This document shows, one piece after another, positions 16,201 through 24,126 of a stretch of DNA of 34,768 bases. The DNA is taken from the NCBI GenBank assembly GCA_947367315.1, contig CANBDX010000023.1, positions 1 through 34,768 on the forward strand, given 5' to 3'. The translations under genes and the position numbers were made by a program. Source of the DNA: an uncultured Bacteroidales bacterium (lineage in GTDB: Bacteria > Bacteroidota > Bacteroidia > Bacteroidales > UBA932). The notes under the pieces are model-generated. The model saw nothing but the letters and a program-made list of their open reading frames with translations, was not told the origin of the DNA and searched no databases. Position 1 is the first letter of the stretch. Each line of letters starts with the position of its first letter.

Positions 16201-16983
16201 TCAGATCACATATGATATTTCCTGGAAGGAGAACTCCCGCAGTTCTCCTTCTTCTGTCTTTATGAGGAGATGTCCGATGTCCGAAAGTCCTTCTATGGTG
16301 CCTTTGAATGGAGTTTCTTGGTCTCTTGTGCGGTCGATGAAATCCGACATCTCACCCTTCCGCCACATCTGGGAAAGATATAGTCTGCGGAGTCTGGCAT
16401 ATCCTCCATGTGGGTTGCAATATCTTGACAGATACTGCCCGAATATCTCCATATATCTTTCCAGCAGTTCGTTCAGGTCGTATCTGACCCCGGTTTCCAG
16501 CCCCATTGATGTAGGGTTGGGGAGGGAAGGGTCAAATGAAACCTGATTCACGTTTATCCCGACACCTGTGATGCTGTGGGAGAGTGAGACTCCTTTAAGC
16601 GAGTTTTCAATAAGTATCCCGCATATTTTCCTGTTGCCCACGTATATGTCATTAGGCCATTTGATCTTGGCCTCGATGTCATTTTCTGCAAGAAGATCCA
16701 CTACCGACAGGGCGGCGGCTTCACTTATTACGAACTGGTCATGGGCATCCATCTCCGGAAGCAGCCCGCCTTCGAAAGCCGTATCCGAGAACTTGAGCAC
16801 GACGCTGAAAAGGAGGTTCTTTCCCGGCTCGCCAGACCATGTGTTTCCTCTCTGTCCACGTCCTTCCGTCTGATGAAATGCTGACACTACTGACAAATTG
16901 TCAATCCCGGAAATGTGCCTTTGGGCTTCTTTATTGGTCGAATCCACCGACTCGAGCCATATTATGTCATGCTTCTTTGTCAT
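16201..16983 (-). CDS. birA: biotin--[acetyl-CoA-carboxylase] ligase, without repressor domain
   Basis: This 260-residue biotin protein ligase activates biotin as biotinyl-AMP and attaches it to the biotin carrier protein. SVDSTNKEAQ lies near residue 12. The biotin/ATP loop is GRGQRGNTW near 41. The catalytic lysine region is KWPNDIYVGNRKICGILIEN near 109. A short C-terminal SH3-like domain follows. There is no N-terminal helix-turn-helix, so it should be an enzyme only and not a repressor as in E. coli. The start ATG overlaps the -33 region of the divergent rsfS promoter. The gene converges on rpe with zero spacing. Confidence 0.93.
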   Translation of the reverse strand: MTKKHDIIWLESVDSTNKEAQRHISGIDNLSVVSAFHQTEGRGQRGNTWSGEPGKNLLFSVVLKFSDTAFEGGLLPEMDAHDQFVISEAAALSVVDLLAENDIEAKIKWPNDIYVGNRKICGILIENSLKGVSLSHSITGVGINVNQVSFDPSLPNPTSMGLETGVRYDLNELLERYMEIFGQYLSRYCNPHGGYARLRRLYLSQMWRKGEMSDFIDRTRDQETPFKGTIEGLSDIGHLLIKTEEGELREFSFQEISYVI

Positions 16984-17006
16984 GGTGCAGATTTTGATTA
17001 TCTTTG
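16976..17006 (+). promoter_or_regulatory. promoter of the rsfS-ftsH-cdsA operon
   Basis: TTTG (16976-16979), 19 bases, TATCTTTG (16999-17006): a full consensus Bacteroides promoter. The -33 element lies inside the first codons of birA on the other strand. The rsfS ATG is 38 bases downstream of the -7 box. Confidence 0.8.
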
Positions 17007-17019
17007 CCTGATTTAATCA

Positions 17020-17027
17020 CAAAAATA
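17020..17027 (-). promoter_or_regulatory. candidate -7 box of birA
   Basis: The minus strand reads TATTTTTG (17027-17020), a full TAnnTTTG match 36 bases before the birA ATG. A TTG 22 bases further upstream (17052-17050) could serve as -33. It lies within 14 bases of the divergent rsfS -7 box. Confidence 0.45.
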
Positions 17028-17044
17028 ATAATTTTTACCATACA

Positions 17045-17392
17045 ATGAACAACACAGAATTGAAGGTCATAGCTGATGCTATGCTTGAAAAGAAAGGACA
17101 GGACGTAGTATCTCTGGATCTCAGACCCATCGGAACAGCTATTTCGGATTATTTCATAGTGTGCAACGCAGATTCTACCCCAGCTGTATGCGCCATTGCT
17201 GACAATATCGAAGACAGGATGATCGAGAAGTGCAGGAGAAAGGTTGTGCGCACCCAGGGTAAGGAAAACGCCTTCTGGGTAATCCTTGACTATGGTGAAA
17301 TCGTTGTACACGTGTTTCAGACCCCATACAGGGCATTCTATCGTCTGGAGGATCTCTGGGCAGATGCAGAACGTACATCTTACGAAGACTAA
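17045..17392 (+). CDS. rsfS: ribosome silencing factor RsfS (Iojap family)
   Basis: This 115-residue protein binds ribosomal protein uL14 on the large subunit and blocks joining of the subunits when nutrients are short. Family signatures are GTAISDYFIVC near residue 31 and DYGEIVVHVF near 82. The length is standard. The gene opens a tight operon, with ftsH starting 6 bases after its stop. The order birA (divergent), rsfS, ftsH, cdsA is, from memory, common in Bacteroidales. Confidence 0.95.
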   Translation: MNNTELKVIADAMLEKKGQDVVSLDLRPIGTAISDYFIVCNADSTPAVCAIADNIEDRMIEKCRRKVVRTQGKENAFWVILDYGEIVVHVFQTPYRAFYRLEDLWADAERTSYED

Positions 17393-17398
17393 CCGCTT

Positions 17399-19369
17399 AT
17401 GGCAGAAAACAGGAACGACAGACCTCAGGGCAGAAAGCCTGTGAGGATAAGGTTCAGCATATCCTGGATCTACTTCATTCTTCTGATAGGTATCGGCTGG
17501 ATGTTCTTCAACCAGAACGGCGCCAATCCGCAGAAGGAGGAATGGGATGAGGTAAAGGCACAGTGGCTTGCAGGAGACATCAAGGAGGTCACATTCATAA
17601 GGAACGAATTCGAGGGTCAGGTGACCATGAAGCCGGACAGGCTTTATAAATATGAAAGCAAGTTCGGCGGCAATGTGCCCGGAAAATCGCCTCATTTCGT
17701 TTTTCTTGTCTCAGGCAGCTTCAATGCCGAGGAAATGTTCGGTGAGCTTAATGCCGAACTTCCTGCAGACGAGAAGGTAAAGGTGGTCATAGAGAACCGC
17801 GAGAACTGGTTCAGCATGATTGAATGGCTGATTTTCCCTGTTCTGCTCATCCTTATGTGGGTGTTCATGTTCAGAGGCGTGAACAAAGGCATGGGAGGTG
17901 GTCCTGGAGGTCCAGGAGGCATCTTCAATGTCGGAAAGGCTACAGGAAAGCTTGCAGAGAAGGATAGCATCAAGGTTACGTTCAAGGATGTGGCAGGCCT
18001 CTACGGAGCAAAGGAGGAAGTGATGGAAATAGTTGATTTCCTGAAGAATCCTAAGAAATACACCGCACTTGGAGGAAAGATTCCAAAGGGAGCCTTGCTT
18101 GTAGGCCCTCCGGGCACAGGTAAGACGCTGCTTGCCAAGGCTGTTGCTGGAGAGGCTGATGTGCCGTTCTTCTCCATTTCCGGATCGGATTTCGTGGAGA
18201 TGTTTGTGGGAGTAGGTGCATCCAGGGTACGTGACCTTTTCCGTCAGGCCAAGGAGAAGTCCCCATGCATCGTGTTTATCGACGAGATCGATGCGGTGGG
18301 AAGGGCAAGAAGCAAGAACGGAGGATTTTCTTCCAATGACGAGCGCGAGAATACTCTCAACCAGCTCCTTACGGAGATGGACGGATTCGGCTCGAACTCA
18401 GGTGTCATCATACTTGCTGCGACCAACCGTGCCGACATCCTCGACAAGGCCCTGATGAGAGCAGGCCGTTTCGACCGTCAGATTCATGTAGAGCTGCCTG
18501 ACTTGAAGGAAAGGAAGGAAATATTCCAGGTACACCTCAGAGGGCTGAAGCTCGCAGAAGATTTCGATCTGGAGTTCCTCGCAAAGCACACTCCTGGTTT
18601 CTCCGGAGCCGACATTGCCAATGTGTGCAACGAGGCTGCACTTACGGCTGCACGCCGCAACAAGGAAGCTATCGAGAAGCAGGATTTCCTTGATGCAGTG
18701 GACAGGATCGTGGGAGGTCTCGAAAGGAAGTCCAAGATAATCACCCCTCAGGAGAAGAAGTCCATAGCGCATCATGAGGCAGGACATGCTACAGTGAGCT
18801 GGCTGCTTCCTAATGCAAATCCTCTGTTCAAGGTGACGATTGTTCCGCGCGGACAGGCCCTTGGTGCCGCATGGTACCTTCCTGAAGAACGCCAGCTGGT
18901 GACCAAGGAACAGATGATCGACGAGATGTGTTCCCTCATTGGAGGACGAGTGGCCGAGGAAATCGTGAACGGACAGCCTTCTACAGGCGCGTTGAACGAC
19001 CTCGAACGCCTGACAAAGATGGCATACGGGATGGTGACGTACTACGGTATGAGCGACAAGATAGGCAATATGTCTTTCTATGACTCTACCGGAACCAGAG
19101 CTTACGACCTCACCAAGCCCTATAGCGAAAAGACAGCCGAACTCATCGATAAGGAAGTGAAGGAACTTGTGGGCATGATACACGACAGGACTCTGAAGAT
19201 TCTGAAAGACAATTACGACGGATTTACAGCTCTTGCTGCTCTTTTATTGGAGAAAGAAGTTATATTTGCAGATGATTTGGAGAGAATCTTCGGTCCGAGA
19301 GCGGGTGCTCCGGAAGGAGAGAAGATTCCGAAGGATCCGGAAGAGACAGCAACAGAGACCTATGAATAA
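17399..19369 (+). CDS. ftsH: ATP-dependent zinc metalloprotease FtsH
   Basis: This membrane-bound AAA+ protease degrades misassembled membrane proteins and short-lived regulators. Of its 656 residues, the first membrane helix is at ~19-37. A periplasmic domain (~45-137) and the second helix (~140-158) follow, then a Gly-rich linker (GGGPGGPGG). Walker A is GPPGTGKT (236-243), Walker B is [13 protein letters not shown] (~292-304), and the second region of homology is [12 protein letters not shown] (341-352). The zinc site HEAGH is at 459-463. The third ligand is probably the Asp in LNDLERLT near 536. The last eight bases overlap the start of cdsA, which suggests translational coupling. Confidence 0.97.
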   Translation: MAENRNDRPQGRKPVRIRFSISWIYFILLIGIGWMFFNQNGANPQKEEWDEVKAQWLAGDIKEVTFIRNEFEGQVTMKPDRLYKYESKFGGNVPGKSPHFVFLVSGSFNAEEMFGELNAELPADEKVKVVIENRENWFSMIEWLIFPVLLILMWVFMFRGVNKGMGGGPGGPGGIFNVGKATGKLAEKDSIKVTFKDVAGLYGAKEEVMEIVDFLKNPKKYTALGGKIPKGALLVGPPGTGKTLLAKAVAGEADVPFFSISGSDFVEMFVGVGASRVRDLFRQAKEKSPCIVFIDEIDAVGRARSKNGGFSSNDERENTLNQLLTEMDGFGSNSGVIILAATNRADILDKALMRAGRFDRQIHVELPDLKERKEIFQVHLRGLKLAEDFDLEFLAKHTPGFSGADIANVCNEAALTAARRNKEAIEKQDFLDAVDRIVGGLERKSKIITPQEKKSIAHHEAGHATVSWLLPNANPLFKVTIVPRGQALGAAWYLPEERQLVTKEQMIDEMCSLIGGRVAEEIVNGQPSTGALNDLERLTKMAYGMVTYYGMSDKIGNMSFYDSTGTRAYDLTKPYSEKTAELIDKEVKELVGMIHDRTLKILKDNYDGFTALAALLLEKEVIFADDLERIFGPRAGAPEGEKIPKDPEETATETYE

Positions 19370-20192
19370 TTTTCTCAAAAGGACACTGTCGGGGATAGCT
19401 TTCGGCGCCGTGATGATCGCGGCTCTGCTTATCGACAGATACGTATTCGGAGCAGTCATGCTTTTCGCTCTCATCGTAATGATGAGCGAATTCCTTAAGA
19501 TGACTTGTGGCAGGGATTACAGGTTCTCGCAGGCGCTTTCAGTGCTTGCGGGAGCTGTTCTTTTTGTGCTCACATATCTGTACAAGGGATTCAATTTCCC
19601 CGGAAGGCTTGTCGTGCTTGCCTTCATACCAGTATTCGTGCTGATGATCAATTCCCTGTACCTCAAGGACAAGTCGCGCTTCAGCAAGTTTGCATGCCTT
19701 TATGCGGCACTGGTGTACATCGCTGTCCCATGGTCGCTTCTTAACTTTGCGGCATTCAATGCTGCGGGTGAGTTCAACGGCATCATGCTGCTCTGTTTCT
19801 TCTGCATCATCTGGGGATCGGATGTGGGAGCATACCTGTTCGGAATGTCTCTCGGCCAGAAGTACGGCAAGAAGCTTTTTCCATCCATCTCGCCTAAGAA
19901 GTCATGGATAGGATTCTGGGGAGGTCTTCTGACTGCTGTTCTCGTGGCTGTGGCTCTGCATTATGCAGGTCTTTTCACATTCAAGCTCGTCCACTGCATC
20001 GCCATGGCCATCCTGCTCAATGTAACTGGTGTCTATGGAGACCTTATCGAATCCCAGTGGAAGCGTCATTATGAAGTCAAGGACTCCGGCAATATCATTC
20101 CCGGACACGGCGGCCTTCTCGACAGATTCGACAGTGCTCTGATAGCAATCCCAATAGGCATCATCTATCTCGTGGTAATGAATGTATTATAA
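19362..20192 (+). CDS. cdsA: phosphatidate cytidylyltransferase
   Basis: CdsA makes CDP-diacylglycerol from phosphatidate and CTP at the inner membrane, the branch point to all major phospholipids. The 276-residue protein is a polytopic membrane protein. The C-terminal family signature is visible as GDLIESQWKRHYEVKDSG and then PGHGGLLDRFDS, containing the Lys-Asp pair and the conserved D-x2-D type residues. The frame is open upstream to 19233, but the ATG at 19362 is preferred. It gives [11 protein letters not shown], the usual basic start before the first helix, and only an 8-base overlap with ftsH. The earlier start would add a highly charged segment encoded inside ftsH. Confidence 0.93.
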   Translation: MNNFLKRTLSGIAFGAVMIAALLIDRYVFGAVMLFALIVMMSEFLKMTCGRDYRFSQALSVLAGAVLFVLTYLYKGFNFPGRLVVLAFIPVFVLMINSLYLKDKSRFSKFACLYAALVYIAVPWSLLNFAAFNAAGEFNGIMLLCFFCIIWGSDVGAYLFGMSLGQKYGKKLFPSISPKKSWIGFWGGLLTAVLVAVALHYAGLFTFKLVHCIAMAILLNVTGVYGDLIESQWKRHYEVKDSGNIIPGHGGLLDRFDSALIAIPIGIIYLVVMNVL

Positions 20193-20223
20193 TTGCTTAT
20201 TGCTGATTTATATCGTATCTTTG
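20193..20223 (+). promoter_or_regulatory. promoter of psd, unusually close to the start codon
   Basis: TTG (20193-20195), 20 bases, TATCTTTG (20216-20223) fits the consensus. Only four bases separate the -7 box from the psd ATG at 20228. Transcription would begin at or next to the start codon. Confidence 0.55.
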
Positions 20224-20227
20224 CCGC

Positions 20228-20884
20228 ATGATTATACACAAGGATTGTTACGGAACTATTTTCTGGGTCTGGATTATTGCAGTCCCGATAGCATTCATAA
20301 TACTTAAATTCATCCCTTGGGCATTTGTATCGTATCCTCTGGCTGCGATACCTATGTTTTTTATGGGATTCGTGACCTTCTTCTTCAGGGTGCCGTCGCG
20401 TCGCCGCGTGGGTGATGACAACGTCGTTACCTCTGTAGCTGACGGAAAGGTTGTGGTGATAGAAAAGGCATACGAGGGTGAGTTCCTCAAGAAGGAGTGC
20501 ATCCAAGTGTCTGTTTACATGGATTTCTTCAATGTCCATGTGAATTTCTGGCCTGTCGATGGTGAGGTCACCTACTACAGGTACCATCCCGGCAAATATA
20601 TGCTGGCTTATCTTCCCAAGGCATCTGAGCTCAATGAACATTCATCTGTTTCCATGACTACACCATATGGAGACGTGTTCTTCAAACAGATAGCCGGCAC
20701 ATTTGCCAGAAGGATCGTGACCTACGCTGAGCCTGGCAGGAAGGTAACCAAGGCAGAGGAATGCGGAATCATCAAGTTCGGTTCCCGCATCGACATGTTC
20801 CTGCCTCTTGATGCAAAGATTAACGTAAAGATAGGAGACTATGTGAAGGCCTGCGAATCAGTAATCGCGGAACTTAATAAATAA
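20228..20884 (+). CDS. psd: phosphatidylserine decarboxylase, short type
   Basis: This 218-residue protein is a short-form phosphatidylserine decarboxylase. The proenzyme cuts itself to create a pyruvoyl cofactor and then forms phosphatidylethanolamine. Two hydrophobic segments (about residues 11-30 and 33-53) anchor it. The self-cleavage site is Gly185-Ser186 in KFGSRIDMFLP. The Asp of VADGKV (D72) and the His in FNVHVNFWPV (H104) lie where the charge-relay residues are expected. The nearby cdsA supplies the precursor, CDP-diacylglycerol. The phosphatidylserine synthase gene often found next to psd is absent. A CNNM-family gene follows after 2 bases. Confidence 0.93.
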   Translation: MIIHKDCYGTIFWVWIIAVPIAFIILKFIPWAFVSYPLAAIPMFFMGFVTFFFRVPSRRRVGDDNVVTSVADGKVVVIEKAYEGEFLKKECIQVSVYMDFFNVHVNFWPVDGEVTYYRYHPGKYMLAYLPKASELNEHSSVSMTTPYGDVFFKQIAGTFARRIVTYAEPGRKVTKAEECGIIKFGSRIDMFLPLDAKINVKIGDYVKACESVIAELNK

Positions 20885-20886
20885 TT

Positions 20887-21936
20887 ATGGAAGAACAGCT
20901 TATATATATAATAATGTTCGTCTCGATAGCGCTTTCGGCTTTGTGTTCCACGCTTGAGGCAACATTGCTTTCAACCCCACTGTCCTATATCACAGGGCTG
21001 GAGGATCAAGGTGTGAAAGGTGCGCTCAGGCTAAAGAGGCTCAAGCAGAACCCGGACCGTCCGATTTCGGCCATCCTCTGTCTGAACACAATCGCGAACA
21101 CTGTAGGAGCTTCTATCGTAGGATCCCTGGTCTATGAGGTGTATGGAGATCCGCTTGTGGGAATATTTTCCACAATCTTCACACTGGCTATCCTCATCTT
21201 CTCAGAGATTATCCCCAAGACCATAGGTACAAGCTATTGGAGAAGACTTGCCATACCGGCATCCGCCATAATCAGCGGAATGATCTTCATCGCATTCCCG
21301 CTGGTCTGGATACTCGAACATCTGACAAAGCTAATATCTTCAGGATCCACACAGGTCAGTGTCAGCCGTGAAGACATATCGGCAATGGTAAGTGTAGCCA
21401 CAGAAGAGGAAGTGATCGAGACTGAAGAGAAGAAGATCATCCAGAATCTTCTCAAGCTCGACGAGGTCACTGCTCATGAAATCATGACTCCGAGCACTGT
21501 AGTCGAGATGGCGGACAGTTCGATGACCGTCCGTGAGTTCTACGACTCTGACCTGACCCACTCCAGAATCCTTATCTATGACGATGACAACAGCGACTAT
21601 GTAGTGGGATATGTTCTCCGCCAGACCGTTCTGGAGAAGATGGCTGAAGACAAGTTCCAGACATCTATCCGCGATATCGCCCGTCCTATCCTTACATTCT
21701 CCGAAGAGGAATCAGTAGGCAATATCTGGGAGAAATTCCTCGAGAAGAAAGAGCATATATCGGTGATTATCGACGAATACGGCACATTCCGCGGACTCGT
21801 GACCATGGAAGATGTCATCGAGACGATGCTCGGTCAGGAAATCGTGGACGAGACCGACGAAGTGGTCGATATGCAGGAATATGCAAAGGAACAATGGGAA
21901 AAGGCCCAGAAGGATATAATAAAGGCAGATGACTAA
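20887..21936 (+). CDS. CNNM/CorC-type membrane protein with paired CBS domains
   Basis: This 349-residue protein has an N-terminal DUF21/CNNM membrane domain (about residues 1-165, several hydrophobic segments, early motif STLEATLLSTP) and a pair of CBS domains (about 190-320). The second CBS domain includes the family stretch HISVIIDEYGTFRGLVTMEDV. Relatives are linked to magnesium or cobalt efflux and are often annotated as hemolysins. The C-terminal CorC_HlyC domain of longer relatives is missing; the chain stops about 20 residues after the CBS pair. The start lies 2 bases after the psd stop, so it is co-transcribed with psd. Its stop codon overlaps the stop of facing ispG by 4 bases. The ion transported cannot be told from sequence. 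Confidence 0.88.
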   Translation: MEEQLIYIIMFVSIALSALCSTLEATLLSTPLSYITGLEDQGVKGALRLKRLKQNPDRPISAILCLNTIANTVGASIVGSLVYEVYGDPLVGIFSTIFTLAILIFSEIIPKTIGTSYWRRLAIPASAIISGMIFIAFPLVWILEHLTKLISSGSTQVSVSREDISAMVSVATEEEVIETEEKKIIQNLLKLDEVTAHEIMTPSTVVEMADSSMTVREFYDSDLTHSRILIYDDDNSDYVVGYVLRQTVLEKMAEDKFQTSIRDIARPILTFSEEESVGNIWEKFLEKKEHISVIIDEYGTFRGLVTMEDVIETMLGQEIVDETDEVVDMQEYAKEQWEKAQKDIIKADD

Positions 21937-21948
21937 GCATCTGCCTTT
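21921..21948. terminator. shared terminator with both stop codons in its loop
   Basis: An 11-base-pair perfect stem (AAAGGCAGATG at 21921-21931 against CATCTGCCTTT at 21938-21948) has the six-base loop ACTAAG. The TAA of the CNNM gene and the TAG of ispG overlap inside that loop. T-rich sequence follows in both directions (TTTTCTATC on plus, TTTATTATATCC on minus). Confidence 0.85.
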
Positions 21949-23264
21949 TCTATCAGTTCAAGAAGTCTGTCGATCGCCTCTGTTTCAGGAACATGCCTGA
22001 GCACTGGCGATTTTCCTTTATATATAGACACCTTGCCGTTGCCTTCACCGACATATCCCCAGTCTGCATCTGCCATCTCTCCGGGGCCGTTCACTATGCA
22101 TCCCATCACGGCGATCACCATGCCTTTGAGATGCGCCGTGCGCCGCTTCACTTCTTCGAAGGTGCCCTCAAGGTTATACATAGTACGTCCGCATCCCGGG
22201 CATGCAATGTATTCAGGGCGGTAGAAACGTCTTCTGGCTGCCTGCATCAGCTCGTCTGTGAGATATTCTGCATATTCGCTGCCGTCGAGTACCTTTTCTT
22301 CTCCGTTATCGACATAAGTGCCTCTGAGTTCCACTTCATCCAGCTCCTTGTCGAGAAGTCTCTTTCCGAAATCGCAGGAGAAATCCATGAGCAGACGTTC
22401 GCGGGATGGGGCCCTGTATGTGGCGATTGCCTTCTTTCCTTCAAGAGCAATGGCAACCATGGAGGAATAAAGCCTGTGGTCATAGCGGTCTGCAAGATAC
22501 CGGGCTACAGGTATTTCGTTTTCAGGGTCCTCTGTGAGTGAGACTCTTATGGTGCTGCCGATACCTTCCGAGAGAAGGGCAGAGATTCCAACTGCAGACT
22601 TTATGCGGCCTCCGTCTCCGTTTCCGGCCTCAGTCACTCCCAGATGAAGAGGGAAAACGACTCCTTTACTCTGCATTTCCTCTGCGAGAAGTCTGTACGC
22701 CTCCACCATGACATGGGTGTTGCTGGCCTTAAGGGACACAACCACATTGAAGAAATCATTCTCCACACACATGTTCAGCCATTCCATCACTGCTTCCTTC
22801 ATTGCGAGGGGAGTGTTGCCGTATAGGTTGGTGATCCTTTCTCCGAGTGAGCCGTGGTTGAGACCGATCCTGACAGCAGTTCCGTTAGCCTTGCATACCT
22901 CTACAAGTTTGGCAAACTGTTCCTTTGCCTTGTCGTGGTCCTTGTGGAAGTTCCCAGGGTTGATGCGCACCTTCTCGACCACCTCAGCTGCAGCAATGGC
23001 TATCTCCGAAGAGAAATGAACGTCTGCCACAAGCGGGGTCATTATTCCCTTGGCTCGCAGTCTGGCCTTGATTTCCCTGAGTGACTCCACCTGGGACATC
23101 GACGGCACAGTGAGTCTTATAAGCTGTGCTCCGGCCTTGTAAAGCCTTTCGCACTGGGCAACGGATGCCTCGATGTCAGAAGTATGAGTGTTGCACATTG
23201 TCTGGACGACGATGGGAGAGCCTCCTCCTATCTCAACGTCTCCGACCTTAATTTTCATTGCCAT
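21933..23264 (-). CDS. ispG: 4-hydroxy-3-methylbut-2-enyl diphosphate synthase (IspG/GcpE)
   Basis: IspG is the iron-sulfur enzyme of the penultimate step of the MEP isoprenoid pathway, making HMBPP. The N-terminal TIM barrel is clear (VVQTMCNTHTSD, ADVHFSS, RINPGNF, IGLNHGSL, LGVTEAGNGDGG). The cluster ligands are C355 and C358 (IACPGCGRT), C389 and E396 (GCIVNGPGE). At 443 residues it is longer than E. coli IspG (372) but much shorter than the three-domain plant/Bacteroidota type (about 600 or more). An extra segment of ~85-90 residues lies at about 263-350, between barrel and cluster domain. Two in-frame ATGs (23264 and 23258) are possible. Either overlaps the upstream barrel-protein gene, by 17 or 11 bases. 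It is the last gene of the ligA operon. Confidence 0.95.
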   Translation of the reverse strand: MAMKIKVGDVEIGGGSPIVVQTMCNTHTSDIEASVAQCERLYKAGAQLIRLTVPSMSQVESLREIKARLRAKGIMTPLVADVHFSSEIAIAAAEVVEKVRINPGNFHKDHDKAKEQFAKLVEVCKANGTAVRIGLNHGSLGERITNLYGNTPLAMKEAVMEWLNMCVENDFFNVVVSLKASNTHVMVEAYRLLAEEMQSKGVVFPLHLGVTEAGNGDGGRIKSAVGISALLSEGIGSTIRVSLTEDPENEIPVARYLADRYDHRLYSSMVAIALEGKKAIATYRAPSRERLLMDFSCDFGKRLLDKELDEVELRGTYVDNGEEKVLDGSEYAEYLTDELMQAARRRFYRPEYIACPGCGRTMYNLEGTFEEVKRRTAHLKGMVIAVMGCIVNGPGEMADADWGYVGEGNGKVSIYKGKSPVLRHVPETEAIDRLLELIEKADA

Positions 23265-24123
23265 ATACGTAATCTTTTGCCATTTTCCTGATCTGTGCCT
23301 TGGTACGTCCGCTTCTCTTTGTCAGGTGGTAGTGGACACCAAGGGAAATGATTATATTCTGCGGATATGCATATCTGTAGTAATACGGGCTGTTATAGTC
23401 CGGTTCGTACAATGATGCGAAAGCATGCTTGTACATAGCCTGCAGATGGATTTCTATCGGAGAGAAAACCAGTCCTACTCCCAGACCTCCCTTGATTCCG
23501 TAATCGAAACGCTTGTCGGTATCAAGGAATGAATATCTTACCTCCTCGGCAACCGATCCGGTCTTGCCCGGGAAACGTTCTATGCTGAGCCTGTATCCGG
23601 CATAGAATCCAATCTGGGCTATGAACTTGAAGTTCCAGAGATCGATGTGGAGATGGGACATTACGGGCACTTCAATCATCTCGATGATGGCCTTCTCCGC
23701 TCCTGCAATCTTGTAGGTATAGCCGGTGTTTTCGTTGTATTCGAACTCATATCCTTCACGGCCGTAGAAGATTCCGGCCTGAAGTCCGAAATAAGGCATA
23801 TAACCGAACATCTTGCCGTAGGTGGTGAATGTGATACCTATATTATTTGGCAGGAACACCATGTTCTGCCTCTGGACAGGATTCCACATCACCTGGCTGA
23901 GAGTGGCACCGTATTCGACACCGAACATCGTGTAGTCGTTGAGCGAAAGCTTCTTGCTCACCTGCAAGGTGTCAAGCATCTCGTCGGTGAATGAATCCAT
24001 ATCAATGGTATCTATCTGTGGTCTTATCCTTTCTGTGCCGGGGCTGGTCCGTTCCTGAGCCGCCATTGAAGCGGCACAGACTGCTGCAAGAATGATAGCT
24101 GCTATTATTCTGTGATGCTTCAT
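23248..24123 (-). CDS. outer-membrane beta-barrel protein, PorT-like
   Basis: This 291-residue protein has a signal peptide (about residues 1-22, ending ASMAA). From about residue 60 it is a series of alternating aromatic/polar strands, as in the small beta-barrels of the PorT/OMP_b-brl families of Bacteroidota. Examples are TMFGVEYGATLSQ, YMPYFGLQAGIFYG, FKFIAQIGFYAGYRL and YGIKGGLGVGLVFSP. A basic tail follows the last strand. The function is not known. Other members include secretion-associated and general barrel proteins. It starts 3 bases after the Ig-like lipoprotein gene and overlaps the ispG start, so it is translated in the same operon. Confidence 0.78.
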   Translation of the reverse strand: MKHHRIIAAIILAAVCAASMAAQERTSPGTERIRPQIDTIDMDSFTDEMLDTLQVSKKLSLNDYTMFGVEYGATLSQVMWNPVQRQNMVFLPNNIGITFTTYGKMFGYMPYFGLQAGIFYGREGYEFEYNENTGYTYKIAGAEKAIIEMIEVPVMSHLHIDLWNFKFIAQIGFYAGYRLSIERFPGKTGSVAEEVRYSFLDTDKRFDYGIKGGLGVGLVFSPIEIHLQAMYKHAFASLYEPDYNSPYYYRYAYPQNIIISLGVHYHLTKRSGRTKAQIRKMAKDYVYGNEN

Positions 24124-24126
24124 AGT

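Noticed and set aside
16967..17695. A 242-residue minus-strand open frame across rsfS and the start of ftsH
   Set aside because: It covers two conserved genes and the divergent promoters of birA and rsfS. Its composition is not protein-like.
18398..19183. A 261-residue minus-strand open frame inside ftsH
   Set aside because: The opposite strand encodes unmistakable FtsH motifs (second region of homology, HEAGH). The antisense product has no domain-like features.
19233..19361. Upstream 43-codon extension of cdsA
   Set aside because: It lies wholly inside ftsH in another frame and encodes an Arg-rich stretch unlike any CdsA N-terminus.
20228..21936. Hemolysin function for the gene after psd
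   Set aside because: The name comes from old annotation of the family. The visible domains (CNNM plus CBS) fit an ion transporter better, and the CorC_HlyC domain is absent.
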